A stretch of DNA of 64,000 nt from Pseudooceanicola spongiae (GTDB taxonomy: Bacteria; Pseudomonadota; Alphaproteobacteria; Rhodobacterales; Rhodobacteraceae). The notes beneath the pieces are model-generated. The model was not told the origin of the DNA. It searched no databases and worked only from the letters and a program-made list of their open reading frames with translations. The DNA lies in NCBI RefSeq assembly GCF_014899185.1, contig NZ_CP045201.1, forward strand, positions 1,038,501 through 1,102,500, in the 5' to 3' direction. A program made the position numbers and the translations under genes. Positions 27,237 to 36,857 of the stretch are shown here, piece by piece. Position 1 is the stretch's first letter. Every line of letters starts with the position of its first letter.

Positions 27237-28345
27237 TCCTGCACCGCTACTTTGCCCGCCGGTTTCTGCGCGCCTTCCTCGGCATCTTTGCCGTGTTCTT
27301 CCTGCTGACCGGCATGATCGACCTCGTCGAACAGATGCGCAAACTCTCCAACGTAGATGTCAGCCTAGGCCGCGTGCTGGAGCTGGTGCTGCTCAATATC
27401 CCCAAGGGGATCTACGACATCCTGCCGCTGATCATGATCCTGGCGACGCTGGCGCTGTTTCTGACCCTGGCGCGCAGCTCCGAACTGGTCGTGGTGCGCG
27501 CCGCCGGGCGTTCGGCGCTGCACACGCTGGTGTCGCCGCTGATCGTCGCCTTTGTGATCGGCGTGCTGACGGTCGCGGTGCTGAACCCCATCGTCGCCTC
27601 GACCAGCACCCGCTATACCGATCTCTACGAGAAATACCGCTCCGGCGGGGCCGACACCCTGTCGCTCTCCGCCGAAGGGCTCTGGCTGCGTCAGGGCGGC
27701 GACGAGGGGCAGACCGTGATCCGTGCCGCCCGCGCCAATCCGCAGGCGACCGAGCTTTACGACGTCACCATGCTGACCTATGCGCCGCAGACCCCGACCG
27801 GCGGTGGCGGCCCGGTGCGCCGGATCGAGGCCGCAAAGGCGCAGCTGGTCCGCGGTGCCTGGGCGCTGCAGGACGTCAAGATCTGGCCGCTGGAAAATGG
27901 CGTCAACTCCGAGGCAGGCTCGCAGCAGATGGCCACCTATGAGCTGCCCTCGACCCTGACCGAGGAACGCATCCGCGACAGCTTCGGCGAACCCTCCGCC
28001 ATCCCGATCTGGGAACTTCCTGCCTATATCGCGCAATTGGAACAGGCGGGCTTTTCGGCGCGCCGCCACTCGGTCTGGTTCCAGATGGAGCTGGCCCGGC
28101 CGCTGTTTCTGGTCGCCATGGTGATGATCGCTTCGGCCTTCACCATGCGCCCGGCGCGCTTTGGCAAAACGGGCGAGGCCGTCACCGCGACGATCCTGCT
28201 CGGATTCACCCTTTATTACATCCGCAATTTCGCGCAGGTGCTGGGAGAGAACGGTCAGATTCCGATCCTTCTGGCCGCATGGGCCCCGCCGGTGGCGTCG
28301 GTCCTGCTTGCAATTGGTATCCTGTTACAGATGGAGGACGGCTGA
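27233..28345 (+). CDS. lptG: LPS export ABC transporter permease LptG
   Basis: A 370-residue partner of LptF. The start MILHRYFARRFLRAFLGIFAVFFLLTGMIDLVEQMRKL, membrane segments, ARSSELVVVRAAGRS and the C-terminal trio of helices match the family. The ATG lies inside the end of lptF (ATGA) and the stop overlaps the lptD start by one base (TGATG), so the three genes are translationally coupled. The ATPase LptB is not encoded in this window. Confidence 0.93.
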   Translation: MILHRYFARRFLRAFLGIFAVFFLLTGMIDLVEQMRKLSNVDVSLGRVLELVLLNIPKGIYDILPLIMILATLALFLTLARSSELVVVRAAGRSALHTLVSPLIVAFVIGVLTVAVLNPIVASTSTRYTDLYEKYRSGGADTLSLSAEGLWLRQGGDEGQTVIRAARANPQATELYDVTMLTYAPQTPTGGGGPVRRIEAAKAQLVRGAWALQDVKIWPLENGVNSEAGSQQMATYELPSTLTEERIRDSFGEPSAIPIWELPAYIAQLEQAGFSARRHSVWFQMELARPLFLVAMVMIASAFTMRPARFGKTGEAVTATILLGFTLYYIRNFAQVLGENGQIPILLAAWAPPVASVLLAIGILLQMEDG

Positions 28346-30609
28346 TGCCGACCCCCCGCACTGCTCTGAAATCCGAACTCCGCAGGCCGCTGGCGCTGCT
28401 GCGCAGGCTCGCCTGTGCCACGGCGCTCAGTGCGCCGGCCTTCTGCGCCGCCACGCTGCTGCCGCTCGCCGCACAGGCACAGGCACAGGCCCAAGGTCAG
28501 GCAGAGACCCGCGACGACGCCGTGCTGATTGCCGACCGGGTCTATCTCGACGGGCGCAAGCGCATCATCGCCGAGGGCAATGTCGAGGCGCTGCAGGGCA
28601 CCTCGCGGCTGCGTGCCGCCCGCGTCGTCTATGATCAGGACACCGAAGAGCTGACGCTGGAAGGCCCGATCACCCTGACCGAGGAATCCGACACCCCCGG
28701 CGGCCCGGTCAATACCGTGGTGCTGGCGGATTCGGGTGCTCTGGACCGCGACATGCGCAACGGCCTGCTGAACGGCGCGCGCATGATGCTGGACCAGCAG
28801 GTGCAGATCGCCGCCACGCAGCTGTCGCGGGTCGAGGGGCGCTACTCCCAGCTCTACAAGACCACCGTTTCCTCCTGCCACGTCTGCAGCGAGGACAGCT
28901 CGCCGCTCTGGCAGATCCGTGCCAGCCGCGTCGTGCACGACAATGTTGAACGCCAGCTCTACTTCGACAATGCGATTGTCGAGATCAAGGGCGTGCCGGT
29001 GCTCTACCTGCCGCACCTGCGCCTGCCCGATCCGACACAGCGCCGCGCCACCGGCCTGCTGCTGCCCTCGATCGAGCGGAATTCGCTGCTCGGCACCGGG
29101 CTCAAGCTGCCCTATTTCATCAATATCGACGATCAGCGCGACCTGACTCTGACGCCCTATATCTCGTCCGAAACCACCACGCTGGAATACCGCTACCGGC
29201 AGGCCTTCTCAAATGGCGCGCTCTCGTTCAGCGGCGCGCTCTCAAAGGATAACCTGCGCCCCGGTGCCCTGCGTGGCTATGTCGAGGCGGCGGGCAAGTT
29301 CTATCTGCCCCGCGATTTTGAGCTGAAGTTCAATGTCGAGGCCGTCGGCGACGACGCCTATCTCAACAACTACAGCTATTCCGACAAGGACCGCCTCAAG
29401 AGCCAGGTCTCGGTAGAGCGGGCCGAGCGCGATGAATGGAACCGCGCCGCACTGACCTTCTACCACTCGATGCGCACGACCGAGGATAACGCCACCATCC
29501 CCTCGACCATCGGCGATGCGAATTATGAAAAGAGGTTGTTTCCCAGTCAGTTGGGCGGCGAACTTCGCCTTGCTTTCGATCTGCACGGGCACTTCCGGTC
29601 CTCCGATCAGGACATCGACGGGCCCGATACCGACACGATCACCGACGGCCGCGATGTCACCCGCATGACGGCGACGGCGAACTGGCTGCGCACCTGGACC
29701 CTGCCGATGGGCGTGCGCGCCGAGGTGCTGGGCGGCGTCGCCATCGACAATTTCCGCACCCAGCAGGACAGCGCCCTGCCGTCCAGCCAGACCGGGGTCA
29801 CCCCGACGACCGCCATCACCCTGCGCTGGCCGCTGCAAAAGGTCAGCGCCTCGGGCACGACGCAGGTTCTGGAGCCGGTCGCCCAGATCGCCTGGTCCGG
29901 TGGTCACGCGCTCGACATCGCCAATGACGAATCCACCCGTCCCGAGCTGGACGAGGGCAACCTGCTCTCCCTGACCCGCTTTGCCTCGCCCGACCGGCGC
30001 GAACGCGGGTTGCGCGGCGCCTATGGCCTGCAATGGAGCCGCTTCACCCCCTCCGGCTGGCAAAGTCAGCTGGTGCTCGGTCAGGTGGTTCAGGATCACC
30101 CCGATTCCGCGATGACCCGGTCCTCGGGCCTGCAGGAGACCTTCTCGGATCTGCTGGTGGCCGGTCAGATCCAGACGCCCGGCGGCTTCTCGATCACGGC
30201 GCGCGGTCTGTTTGACACCGAGTTCCAGACCAACAAGGCCGAGGGGCGCGCCGCCTGGTCGTTCAGCCGCACCTATCTCGCGGCCTCCTACATCTGGCTG
30301 GGGCCGGATGCGGTGGAAGAACGCCCCGACGTCCTGTCGGAATGGGCGCTGAGCGGCTCCTATCAGGTGACGCCGAACTGGGGCACATCGGCGAATATCC
30401 GCTATGATATCGCGTCGGATTCTCCCGCTGCCGCTGGCCTTGGCATCACCTATGTGAATGAATGTGTGGACGTCGCCCTGTCTGTTAGCCGCAGTTTTAC
30501 CTCCTCCACCGTGGTGACACCCTCGACCGCCTTCGCCTTCACCGTCGGTCTGCGCGGCTTTTCCGCAGGCTCCGCGGGCGGGCCGATACAGGGTCAATGC
30601 AGGAACTGA
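28345..30609 (+). CDS. lptD: LPS-assembly outer-membrane protein LptD
   Basis: A 754-residue outer-membrane protein that inserts lipopolysaccharide into the outer leaflet. A signal peptide (ALSAPAFCAATLLPLAAQA) is followed by an OstA/LptA-like beta-jellyroll (ADRVYLDGRKRIIAEGNVEALQGTSRLRA), then LPS-assembly beta-barrel repeats and a C-terminal region ending GGPIQGQCRN. The paired cysteines in SSCHVCSEDSSP may take part in the known LptD disulfide. ATG 28345 overlaps the lptG stop. A gap of about 197 bases before surA may contain a further promoter. Confidence 0.93.
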   Translation: MPTPRTALKSELRRPLALLRRLACATALSAPAFCAATLLPLAAQAQAQAQGQAETRDDAVLIADRVYLDGRKRIIAEGNVEALQGTSRLRAARVVYDQDTEELTLEGPITLTEESDTPGGPVNTVVLADSGALDRDMRNGLLNGARMMLDQQVQIAATQLSRVEGRYSQLYKTTVSSCHVCSEDSSPLWQIRASRVVHDNVERQLYFDNAIVEIKGVPVLYLPHLRLPDPTQRRATGLLLPSIERNSLLGTGLKLPYFINIDDQRDLTLTPYISSETTTLEYRYRQAFSNGALSFSGALSKDNLRPGALRGYVEAAGKFYLPRDFELKFNVEAVGDDAYLNNYSYSDKDRLKSQVSVERAERDEWNRAALTFYHSMRTTEDNATIPSTIGDANYEKRLFPSQLGGELRLAFDLHGHFRSSDQDIDGPDTDTITDGRDVTRMTATANWLRTWTLPMGVRAEVLGGVAIDNFRTQQDSALPSSQTGVTPTTAITLRWPLQKVSASGTTQVLEPVAQIAWSGGHALDIANDESTRPELDEGNLLSLTRFASPDRRERGLRGAYGLQWSRFTPSGWQSQLVLGQVVQDHPDSAMTRSSGLQETFSDLLVAGQIQTPGGFSITARGLFDTEFQTNKAEGRAAWSFSRTYLAASYIWLGPDAVEERPDVLSEWALSGSYQVTPNWGTSANIRYDIASDSPAAAGLGITYVNECVDVALSVSRSFTSSTVVTPSTAFAFTVGLRGFSAGSAGGPIQGQCRN

Positions 30610-30806
30610 TTGAGACCGGGACACAAAACGATATAGAAAGACCGCGAAACACAGGCTCCTTTCCCTCCCGGACCGGGGCTTGGACACCATCGCAAGACCC
30701 ATAGGCACGCAGCCGACACCAAGGCCCAAGGGGCAGATTCAGACCCTACAGCCGGTGTCGCCCGGCCCCCCCGCCGACCGACAGGCAAGATCGAAGACAG
30801 GCAGAG

Positions 30807-32090
30807 ATGACAATGACCAACCGCCCGTATATCCGCCCTGCGCAGCACCCCACCAGCCGGCACTGGCTGCGCGGCATGACCACGGCGCTGCTTGTCGGGA
30901 TGACCGCAGTGACCAGCACCGCCATTCCCGCCGCGGCGCAAAGCTTTGGCCCCGCGATCCGCGTCAACGACAAGGTCATCACGCAGTATGAGATCGACCA
31001 GCGCGTCCGCCTGCTGCAACTTCTCAACGCCCCCGGTGATCCGCGCGCGCTGGCCCGCGATCAGCTGATCGAAGACCGCCTCAAGCTCGGCGCGACCGAA
31101 CAGTTCGGCGTCAAGACCGACGAGGCCGCGATTGCCGATGGCATCAAAGAATTCGCCGGACGCGCCAATATGGAGCCCGATGCCTTCCTTGCCGCAATTG
31201 CCCGCGATGGCGTCTCCAAGCAGACCTTCCGCGACTTTATCGCCGCCGGTGTCGCCTGGCGCACGCTGATCCGTGGCCGCTATGGCAACAAGGTCGAAAT
31301 CTCCGAAGGCGACGTCGACCGCGCCATTGCCAGTCAGGCCAATGTCGGCGGCGTGCGGGTGCTGATCTCCGAGATCTTCATTCCCACCGCCCAGGACCCG
31401 GCACAGGCTCAGGCGCTGGCAAACCAGATCAGCCAGATCCGCTCGGTCTCGGAGTTTTCCTCCGCCGCCATGAAATATTCCGCCGCCTCGACCCGCGACA
31501 ATGGCGGCAAGGTCGACTGGATGGACATCACCAGCCTGCCGCCCACCTTGCAATCGGTGCTGATGGGCCTCTCCACCGGTCAGGTCTCGCAGCCGCTGCC
31601 GGTCGATGGCGCGCTGGCGCTGTTCCAGCTGCGCGGCATGCAGGAAACCACCGCCGCCAAGGTCAGCTACTCTGCCATCGACTATGCGATCTACTACATC
31701 GACGGGGGCCGCACCCCCGAAGCTCTGGGCCGCGCCAAGCAGATCACCGACAAGATCGACACCTGCGATGATCTCTACGCTGTCGCCAAGGGTCAGCCCG
31801 AACAGGTGCTGGCGCGCGAAACCAAGGCCCCCGGCGAGATCCCGCAGGACATCGCGATCGAGCTGGCCAAGCTCGACGACAACGAGACCTCCGTCAACCT
31901 GACCGCCAACAACGGCCAGACGCTGGAGCTGGTGATGCTCTGTGGTCGCACCCCCTCGAACGCGCCCGAAACCGAGGATGGCAAGGTCAACCGCGCCGAG
32001 ATCGTGACCCAGCTGCAGAACCGCCGTCTGGCCTCCTATGCCGATGGCTACCTCGCCCAGCTGCGCGCCGAAGCGCGTATTGTCGAGTAA
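30807..32090 (+). CDS. surA: Peptidyl-prolyl isomerase / chaperone SurA-like
   Basis: A 427-residue periplasmic chaperone for outer-membrane proteins. A signal peptide (TTALLVGMTAVTSTAIPAAA) precedes the SurA N-terminal domain, IRVNDKVITQYEIDQRVRLLQ. A parvulin-type rotamase domain occupies about residues 190-280 (VLISEIFIP through NGGKVDW and ALALFQL). Only one parvulin domain is obvious, while the E. coli protein has two. It sits between lptD and rsmA; its natural client is LptD among others. The stop is four bases before the rsmA start. Confidence 0.88.
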   Translation: MTMTNRPYIRPAQHPTSRHWLRGMTTALLVGMTAVTSTAIPAAAQSFGPAIRVNDKVITQYEIDQRVRLLQLLNAPGDPRALARDQLIEDRLKLGATEQFGVKTDEAAIADGIKEFAGRANMEPDAFLAAIARDGVSKQTFRDFIAAGVAWRTLIRGRYGNKVEISEGDVDRAIASQANVGGVRVLISEIFIPTAQDPAQAQALANQISQIRSVSEFSSAAMKYSAASTRDNGGKVDWMDITSLPPTLQSVLMGLSTGQVSQPLPVDGALALFQLRGMQETTAAKVSYSAIDYAIYYIDGGRTPEALGRAKQITDKIDTCDDLYAVAKGQPEQVLARETKAPGEIPQDIAIELAKLDDNETSVNLTANNGQTLELVMLCGRTPSNAPETEDGKVNRAEIVTQLQNRRLASYADGYLAQLRAEARIVE

Positions 32091-32093
32091 CGC

Positions 32094-32936
32094 ATGGCAA
32101 CCATCGACGGCCTGCCGCCCCTGCGTGATGTCATCAACACGCATGGGCTCTCTGCGCGCAAATCTCTGGGGCAGAACTTCCTGCTCGACCTCAACCTCAC
32201 CGCCAAGATCGCCCGGCAAGCCGGCGATCTGACGGGCTGTGATGTGCTGGAGGTTGGCCCCGGTCCCGGCGGCCTGACCCGAGGCCTGCTGTCCGAGGGC
32301 GCGCGCCGCGTGCTGGCGATCGAGAAAGACCGCCGCTGCCTGCCCGCTCTGGCCGAAATCGCGGATCACTACCCCGGTCGCTTGCAGGTGATTGAGGGCG
32401 ACGCGCTCGAAATCAACCCGCTGGCCTATCTGACGCCGCCGATCCGCATCTGCTCGAACCTGCCCTACAATGTCGGGACCGAGCTGCTGGTGCGCTGGCT
32501 GACGCCGCCGGAGTGGCCGCCCTTCTGGCAGAGCCTGACGCTGATGTTCCAGCGCGAAGTGGCCGAGCGCATCGTCGCCACCCCCGGCTCCAAGGCCTAT
32601 GGCCGTCTGGCGCTGCTGGTCTCCTGGCGGGCCGAGGCGCGTATCGCGATCAATCTGCCCCCCGAGGCCTTCACGCCGCCGCCCAAGGTCTCCTCCGCCG
32701 TGGTGCACCTGACAGCCCTGCCCGAGCCGCGCTATCCCGCCGATCCCAAGGTGCTGGAGCGTGTTGTCGCGCAGGCTTTCAACCAGCGTCGCAAGATGCT
32801 GCGCGCCGCGCTGAAAGGTCTGGTCCCGGATCTGGAGGATCGTCTGATCGCCTCCGGCATCCAGCCCACCGACCGCGCCGAAACCGTTGGCCTTGAACAG
32901 TTCTGCGCCCTTGCGCGCAACGTCAAAGCCAGCTGA
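32094..32936 (+). CDS. rsmA: 16S rRNA dimethyladenosine transferase
   Basis: A 280-residue methyltransferase (KsgA) that dimethylates two adjacent adenines near the 3' end of 16S rRNA during small-subunit maturation. The signatures [12 protein letters not shown], the SAM motif [23 protein letters not shown] and [10 protein letters not shown] are intact. The start is three bases after the surA stop. In many proteobacteria pdxA lies between surA and rsmA; here there is no room for it. A strong terminator follows 42 bases downstream. Confidence 0.95.
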   Translation: MATIDGLPPLRDVINTHGLSARKSLGQNFLLDLNLTAKIARQAGDLTGCDVLEVGPGPGGLTRGLLSEGARRVLAIEKDRRCLPALAEIADHYPGRLQVIEGDALEINPLAYLTPPIRICSNLPYNVGTELLVRWLTPPEWPPFWQSLTLMFQREVAERIVATPGSKAYGRLALLVSWRAEARIAINLPPEAFTPPPKVSSAVVHLTALPEPRYPADPKVLERVVAQAFNQRRKMLRAALKGLVPDLEDRLIASGIQPTDRAETVGLEQFCALARNVKAS

Positions 32937-32977
32937 GCCGGTCTCACGCAGGCGACCCCAAACTATCGGCAGACACG

Positions 32978-33011
32978 AAAAAGGCGGCTCTGAAACAGAG
33001 CCGCCTTTTTT
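32978..33011. terminator. Bidirectional intrinsic terminator
   Basis: AAAAAGGCGGCTCTG and its exact complement CAGAGCCGCCTTTTT form a 15-bp stem with an AAA loop, followed by T. It ends the lpt-surA-rsmA operon and the convergent DUF4167 gene. Confidence 0.93.
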
Positions 33012-33033
33012 CATCTCTCACCGGGTCCCGAGG

Positions 33034-34101
33034 TTACTCGGCGGCGGTCTTGTTGCTGTCGTCCGAGGAGGCATCCGTGCTCGCGTCGCCAGCGTCCTGC
33101 TGCGCAGGCTCAACCGGCTTCTTGGCGCGGGGTGCGCGTTTGCGCGGTGCGGGCTTTTCGCTGTTCTCCGGTGTTTCCACCAGCATCGAGCTGTTCTCGT
33201 CCGAAGTGTCGATCACATCGTCCGGCACGGTATTGCGGGCCCGTGTGCGACGCGGTGTTTTCGCCGGTGCAGCAGCCTCTTCCGTATGGACGGCAGGCTT
33301 GCGGTTGCTGCGCGGACGGCTTGGCTTGTCCTGCTGGGTCGACGCCGGAGCCTGATCGGTGGTTTCTACCGCACGCTCCTGCTGAACAGTCTCAGCGCGC
33401 GTGTCGTCGTTGCGCTGGTTGTCCTGCCGACCATGATCCTGACGGGGCGCGTCCTGACGATTGCCGTCATGCTGCGGCGCGTTGTCCTGCCGGGTATACT
33501 CGCCCCGGCTGTCGTTGCGCCCGTTGCCATCGCCACGCGAGCTGTCGCGGTTGCCATTGTCGCGATTGTTATCGCGGTTCTGGTTGTCCCGGTTCTGAGT
33601 GTCGCGGTTCTGGTGATCCCGGTTCTGGTTGTCCCGGTTGCCATTGTCGCGAGACTGATTGTCACGGTTCTGAGTGTCGCGACTGTTGTTGTCACGCCCC
33701 TGATCATCCCCCTGACCCGAGTGGCCATTGCCGTCACGGTCCTGACGATTGCCGCCATTGCCGTTGCCGTTCTGACTCCCGTTGCCGTTCTGGCCGCCAC
33801 GGTCATTGTTGGTCTGACGCTGGCGGTTGTCCTGATCCTGCTGCTGGCGCTGGTCCAGCTCGCGCTGTGCCTCGGCCAGCATGCGCAGATAGTGCTCTGC
33901 GTGCTGCTGGAAGTTTTCAGTGGCAACCCGATCACCGGACAGCTGAGCGTCACGCGCCAGCTGGTTGTACTTGTCGATGATCTGTTGCGGCGTGCCGCGC
34001 ACCTTGCCCTCAGGCCCCGACGAATCGAAGACGCGGTTGGTGATATTGCCGACGGTGCGGCTGCGGGACTTGCTCCGCGAGCGTGATTTAGAAGATCTCA
34101 T
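33034..34101 (-). CDS. DUF4167 domain protein with long Asn/Asp/Arg/Gln-rich repeat
   Basis: A 355-residue protein. Residues about 1-80 form the DUF4167 domain (SRTVGNITNRVFDSSGPEGKVRGTPQQIIDKYNQLARDAQLSGDRVATENFQQHAEHYLR), which is conserved in alphaproteobacteria and of unknown function. Residues about 95-230 are tandem degenerate NRDNQ/NRDHQ/NRDTQ units, and the tail is rich in Lys, Arg, Pro and Asp/Glu; all of this is probably disordered. The start at 34101 gives MRSSKSRSRSKSRSRT, an SR-rich basic leader. It may bind nucleic acid (inference). The antisense strand looks like a membrane protein only because of the repeat. Confidence 0.9.
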   Translation of the reverse strand: MRSSKSRSRSKSRSRTVGNITNRVFDSSGPEGKVRGTPQQIIDKYNQLARDAQLSGDRVATENFQQHAEHYLRMLAEAQRELDQRQQQDQDNRQRQTNNDRGGQNGNGSQNGNGNGGNRQDRDGNGHSGQGDDQGRDNNSRDTQNRDNQSRDNGNRDNQNRDHQNRDTQNRDNQNRDNNRDNGNRDSSRGDGNGRNDSRGEYTRQDNAPQHDGNRQDAPRQDHGRQDNQRNDDTRAETVQQERAVETTDQAPASTQQDKPSRPRSNRKPAVHTEEAAAPAKTPRRTRARNTVPDDVIDTSDENSSMLVETPENSEKPAPRKRAPRAKKPVEPAQQDAGDASTDASSDDSNKTAAE

Positions 34102-34347
34102 AAGGTCTGCTGTCCAGCCTTGTTCTCTTAAGCTGCCTATTCGCCCCTGCAACGCCTCATTGCGTCGTAAGCGGGGGGGTCGGCTCTTGTCTGGCTTGGT
34201 ATCTGGGGGGAGAGCTAAACAATGAGCTTCCGCGTCCCGGATACGTTCGACTAACCATGCCGAAGCACAAAAGACAAGAGGGAACTGACAGTTTTAGGCA
34301 GATTTCCAAATTTTCAATGACACATCCCAGATATTCATTTGTGAACA

Positions 34348-35193
34348 TCACCCGGGGCTTGCACCGCTCCTGAGGGCACTGACCACCCTGTCCTTGCCGC
34401 CGAGGTCGCTGTGCACCTGCACCTGCGCCAGTCCAGCGTCGCGAAAGATCTGCTGCACCGCCGGGCCCTGCTGCCAGCCGATCTCGACCAGCAAGCGGCC
34501 ACCATTGCGCAGATGCCGCCCCGCGCCCGCCGCAATCACCCGGTACGGCGACAGCCCGTCGCCGCCCGGCGTCAGCGCCATGCGCGGCTCATGCAGCACT
34601 TCGGGCGACAGCTCCGCCATCTCCGCCTCCGAGATATAGGGCGGGTTCGACACGATCAGATCAAACGCCCCCTCGATCGCGTCAAACCAATCCGACAGCA
34701 CGAAAGAGGCGCGCGCCGCCACCCCCAGATCCGCCGCATTGCCCGCCGCCACCTGCAAGGCAGCCGGCGACAGATCGGCACCGACCCCGGTGGCCTCGCC
34801 CCGCTCCGCCAGCAATGTCAGCAGCACACAGCCCGAGCCGAGCCCCAGATCCAGCACATCGCGAAACGGCGCCTGCAGGGCCTGTTCGATCAGTGTCTCG
34901 GTCTCGGGCCTGGGGTCGAGCACATCCGCGCTGACCTGAAACGCCCGGCCATAGAACAACCGGCTGCCGGTGATATGGGACAGCGGCTCACGCGCCGCGC
35001 GCCGCGCCACCAGAGCCGCAAACTCCGCCTCCTGCGCCGCGCTCAGCCCTGCGGGCATGTCGACCACCAGCCGTTCCGCCGCGATCCCCAGCAGATGCGC
35101 CAGCAGACGGCGGGCATCGCGCATCGCGTCCTCGACCCCCGCCGCGCGCAGCCGCACCGAGGCATCGCGCAGAATCAGCCCGGTCGGCGTCAC
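34348..35193 (-). CDS. prmC: Release factor glutamine methyltransferase
   Basis: A 281-residue SAM-dependent enzyme (HemK) that methylates the glutamine of the GGQ motif in release factors. It has the helical N-terminal domain, [15 protein letters not shown] for SAM and the catalytic NPPY in [12 protein letters not shown]. The start is GTG at 35193, overlapping the prfA stop (GTGA), so it is co-translated with its own substrate. About 246 bases of AT-richer intergenic DNA lie between its stop and the DUF4167 start, with no clear terminator. Confidence 0.95.
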   Translation of the reverse strand: MTPTGLILRDASVRLRAAGVEDAMRDARRLLAHLLGIAAERLVVDMPAGLSAAQEAEFAALVARRAAREPLSHITGSRLFYGRAFQVSADVLDPRPETETLIEQALQAPFRDVLDLGLGSGCVLLTLLAERGEATGVGADLSPAALQVAAGNAADLGVAARASFVLSDWFDAIEGAFDLIVSNPPYISEAEMAELSPEVLHEPRMALTPGGDGLSPYRVIAAGAGRHLRNGGRLLVEIGWQQGPAVQQIFRDAGLAQVQVHSDLGGKDRVVSALRSGASPG

Positions 35194-36239
35194 CCCGCCG
35201 CCTCGGCCAGCAGCGTCGCCTGATGGTCGGCAATCAGCGCATCGATCACCTCGTCCAGATCGCCCTGCATCACCTGATCCAGCTTGTAGAGCGTCAGGTT
35301 GATCCGGTGATCCGTCATGCGCCCCTGCGGGAAGTTATACGTCCGGATCCGCTCCGAACGATCCCCGCTGCCCACCTGCGCCCGCCGGTCGGCCGAGCGC
35401 GCGTCATCCGCCTTCTGCCGCTCCATGTCGAACAGCCGGTTGCGCAGCACCTGCATGGCAATCGCGCGGTTCTGGTGCTGGCTCTTCTCGGCCGAGGTCA
35501 CGACAATCCCGCTTGGGATATGGGTGATCCGCACCGCCGAGTCGGTTGTGTTGACGTGCTGCCCGCCCGCGCCCGAAGCGCGCATGGTGTCGATACGGAT
35601 GTCGTTGGCGTCGATCTTGATATCGACTTCCTCGGCCTCGGGCAGCACCGCCACCGTCGCCGCCGAGGTATGGATGCGCCCGCCGCTCTCGGTGGTCGGC
35701 ACCCGTTGCACCCGGTGCACGCCGCTCTCGAATTTCAGCCGGGCAAAAACGTTGTCGCCCCGGATTGCCGCAGTCAGCTCCTTGATGCCGCCCAGCTCGG
35801 TCAGCTGCTGCTCGACGATCTCGAACTTCCAGCCGCGCGCCTCGCAGTAGCGCTGGTACATCCGCAGCAGATCCGCCGCGAACAGCGCCGCCTCGTCGCC
35901 GCCGGTGCCGGGCCGGATCTCGATCATCGCCGGGCGCGAATCAGCCGCATCCTTCGGCAACAGCGCCAGCTGCACCTCATGCTCCAGCCCGGGCAATTGC
36001 GCGCGCAGACCATAGAGCTCTTCCTCGGCCAGCGCCTTCATTTCCGGATCGGCCAGCATCGCCTCGGCTTCGCGCAGCCCCTCGATCAGCGCCTGATAGC
36101 GGCGCACCGCCTCAACCACCGGCTTCAGCTCGGCATATTCGCGCGACAACGCAGCGAAGTCGCCGCCGCCGGCGGACATTTTCGCTTCCAGATATTCATA
36201 TCGGCCCGTGATGAGGGCTAGCCTGTCTTCCGAAATCAT
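35190..36239 (-). CDS. prfA: Peptide chain release factor 1
   Basis: A 349-residue translation termination factor for UAA and UAG. It shows the GGQ peptidyl-hydrolysis motif in [18 protein letters not shown] and the PAT-type recognition region ([27 protein letters not shown]). Length and domains are standard. It lies between the DUF1499 gene (61 bases upstream) and prmC (overlapping), probably in one operon. Confidence 0.96.
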   Translation of the reverse strand: MISEDRLALITGRYEYLEAKMSAGGGDFAALSREYAELKPVVEAVRRYQALIEGLREAEAMLADPEMKALAEEELYGLRAQLPGLEHEVQLALLPKDAADSRPAMIEIRPGTGGDEAALFAADLLRMYQRYCEARGWKFEIVEQQLTELGGIKELTAAIRGDNVFARLKFESGVHRVQRVPTTESGGRIHTSAATVAVLPEAEEVDIKIDANDIRIDTMRASGAGGQHVNTTDSAVRITHIPSGIVVTSAEKSQHQNRAIAMQVLRNRLFDMERQKADDARSADRRAQVGSGDRSERIRTYNFPQGRMTDHRINLTLYKLDQVMQGDLDEVIDALIADHQATLLAEAAG

Positions 36240-36300
36240 GGCGCGACCTGTCCATGATCATCGCGCCTTGGTCAAGCCCCGCGCGGGGGCTGGAGGCCGC

Positions 36301-36708
36301 TCAGCGCTGCGGCTGCGCCAGCCCGCTCTGCCACTGCGCAAGCCGCGCGGCGTTGACGCCAAAGTCCTTCTCGCCAAACCGCTGTCGCGCCCAGAGCGTC
36401 AGCACATCGCCCTGCTGCTGCGCCGTGGTGTAGTCGGGAAAGCCCATCACCTTGGAGCGCGTCACCCAGGTCATCATCCCCGCCTCGACACTGCCCGCCA
36501 GAACACTGGTGCGCGGCGTCGCGGCGGCCACCGCGCTCAACCGCGCCAGACCATCCGGCCCGGCATCGATGCTGAGGCGCGCGCCCTTGCTGGCGGTTTC
36601 GGGCATCTGGTTCCAGACCTCAGGGTCCGAGGGCGCCAGACGCACCCAAAGCCCCAGCCCGACAGCGGCCACGACGATCAGCAACGCGAGGATGGACAGA
36701 AACCGCAT
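36301..36708 (-). CDS. DUF1499 family protein
   Basis: A 135-residue protein with an N-terminal membrane anchor (FLSILALLIVVAAVGLGLWV). The rest resembles DUF1499: RTSVLAGSVEAGMMTWVTRSKVMGFPDYTTAQQQGDVLTLWARQRFGEKDFGVN. It is therefore likely membrane-anchored and facing the periplasm. Function of the family is unknown. It is the first gene of a run with prfA and prmC. Phased-repeat site C lies 85 bases upstream of its start. Confidence 0.8.
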   Translation of the reverse strand: MRFLSILALLIVVAAVGLGLWVRLAPSDPEVWNQMPETASKGARLSIDAGPDGLARLSAVAAATPRTSVLAGSVEAGMMTWVTRSKVMGFPDYTTAQQQGDVLTLWARQRFGEKDFGVNAARLAQWQSGLAQPQR

Positions 36709-36792
36709 GGGGATACCTCTCAGATGTTCTTCGCCATGGCGTGGTTTGCCCCCGTCACGCCCCTCAAATGGGGTCGCAGAAGGTCAAAACCG

Positions 36793-36836
36793 CACCGTTC
36801 ACTTACCGTCGCAATACCGACCGGATACCGACATCC
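36793..36836 (+). repeat. 11-bp phased TACCGAC repeat, site C (four units)
   Basis: Units start at 36793 (CACCGTTCACT), 36804 (TACCGTCGCAA), 36815 (TACCGACCGGA) and 36826 (TACCGACATCC). The order, degenerate first unit then perfect ones, is the same as in site A. AAAACCGC (36786-36793) and GCGGTTTT (36844-36851) form an inverted repeat around it. It lies between the DUF1499 start and the speB end. Confidence 0.85.
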
Positions 36837-36857
36837 CGATCTGGCGGTTTTTCGGTC

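Noticed and set aside
30594..33014. 806-residue open frame on the minus strand across surA and rsmA
   Set aside because: It is antisense to two well-conserved genes and arises from GC-rich third codon positions; no family motif is present.
32887..34086. Plus-strand frame of 399 residues looking like a very hydrophobic membrane protein
   Set aside because: It is the complement of the DUF4167 Asn/Asp repeat, which reads as Val/Leu/Ile on the other strand.
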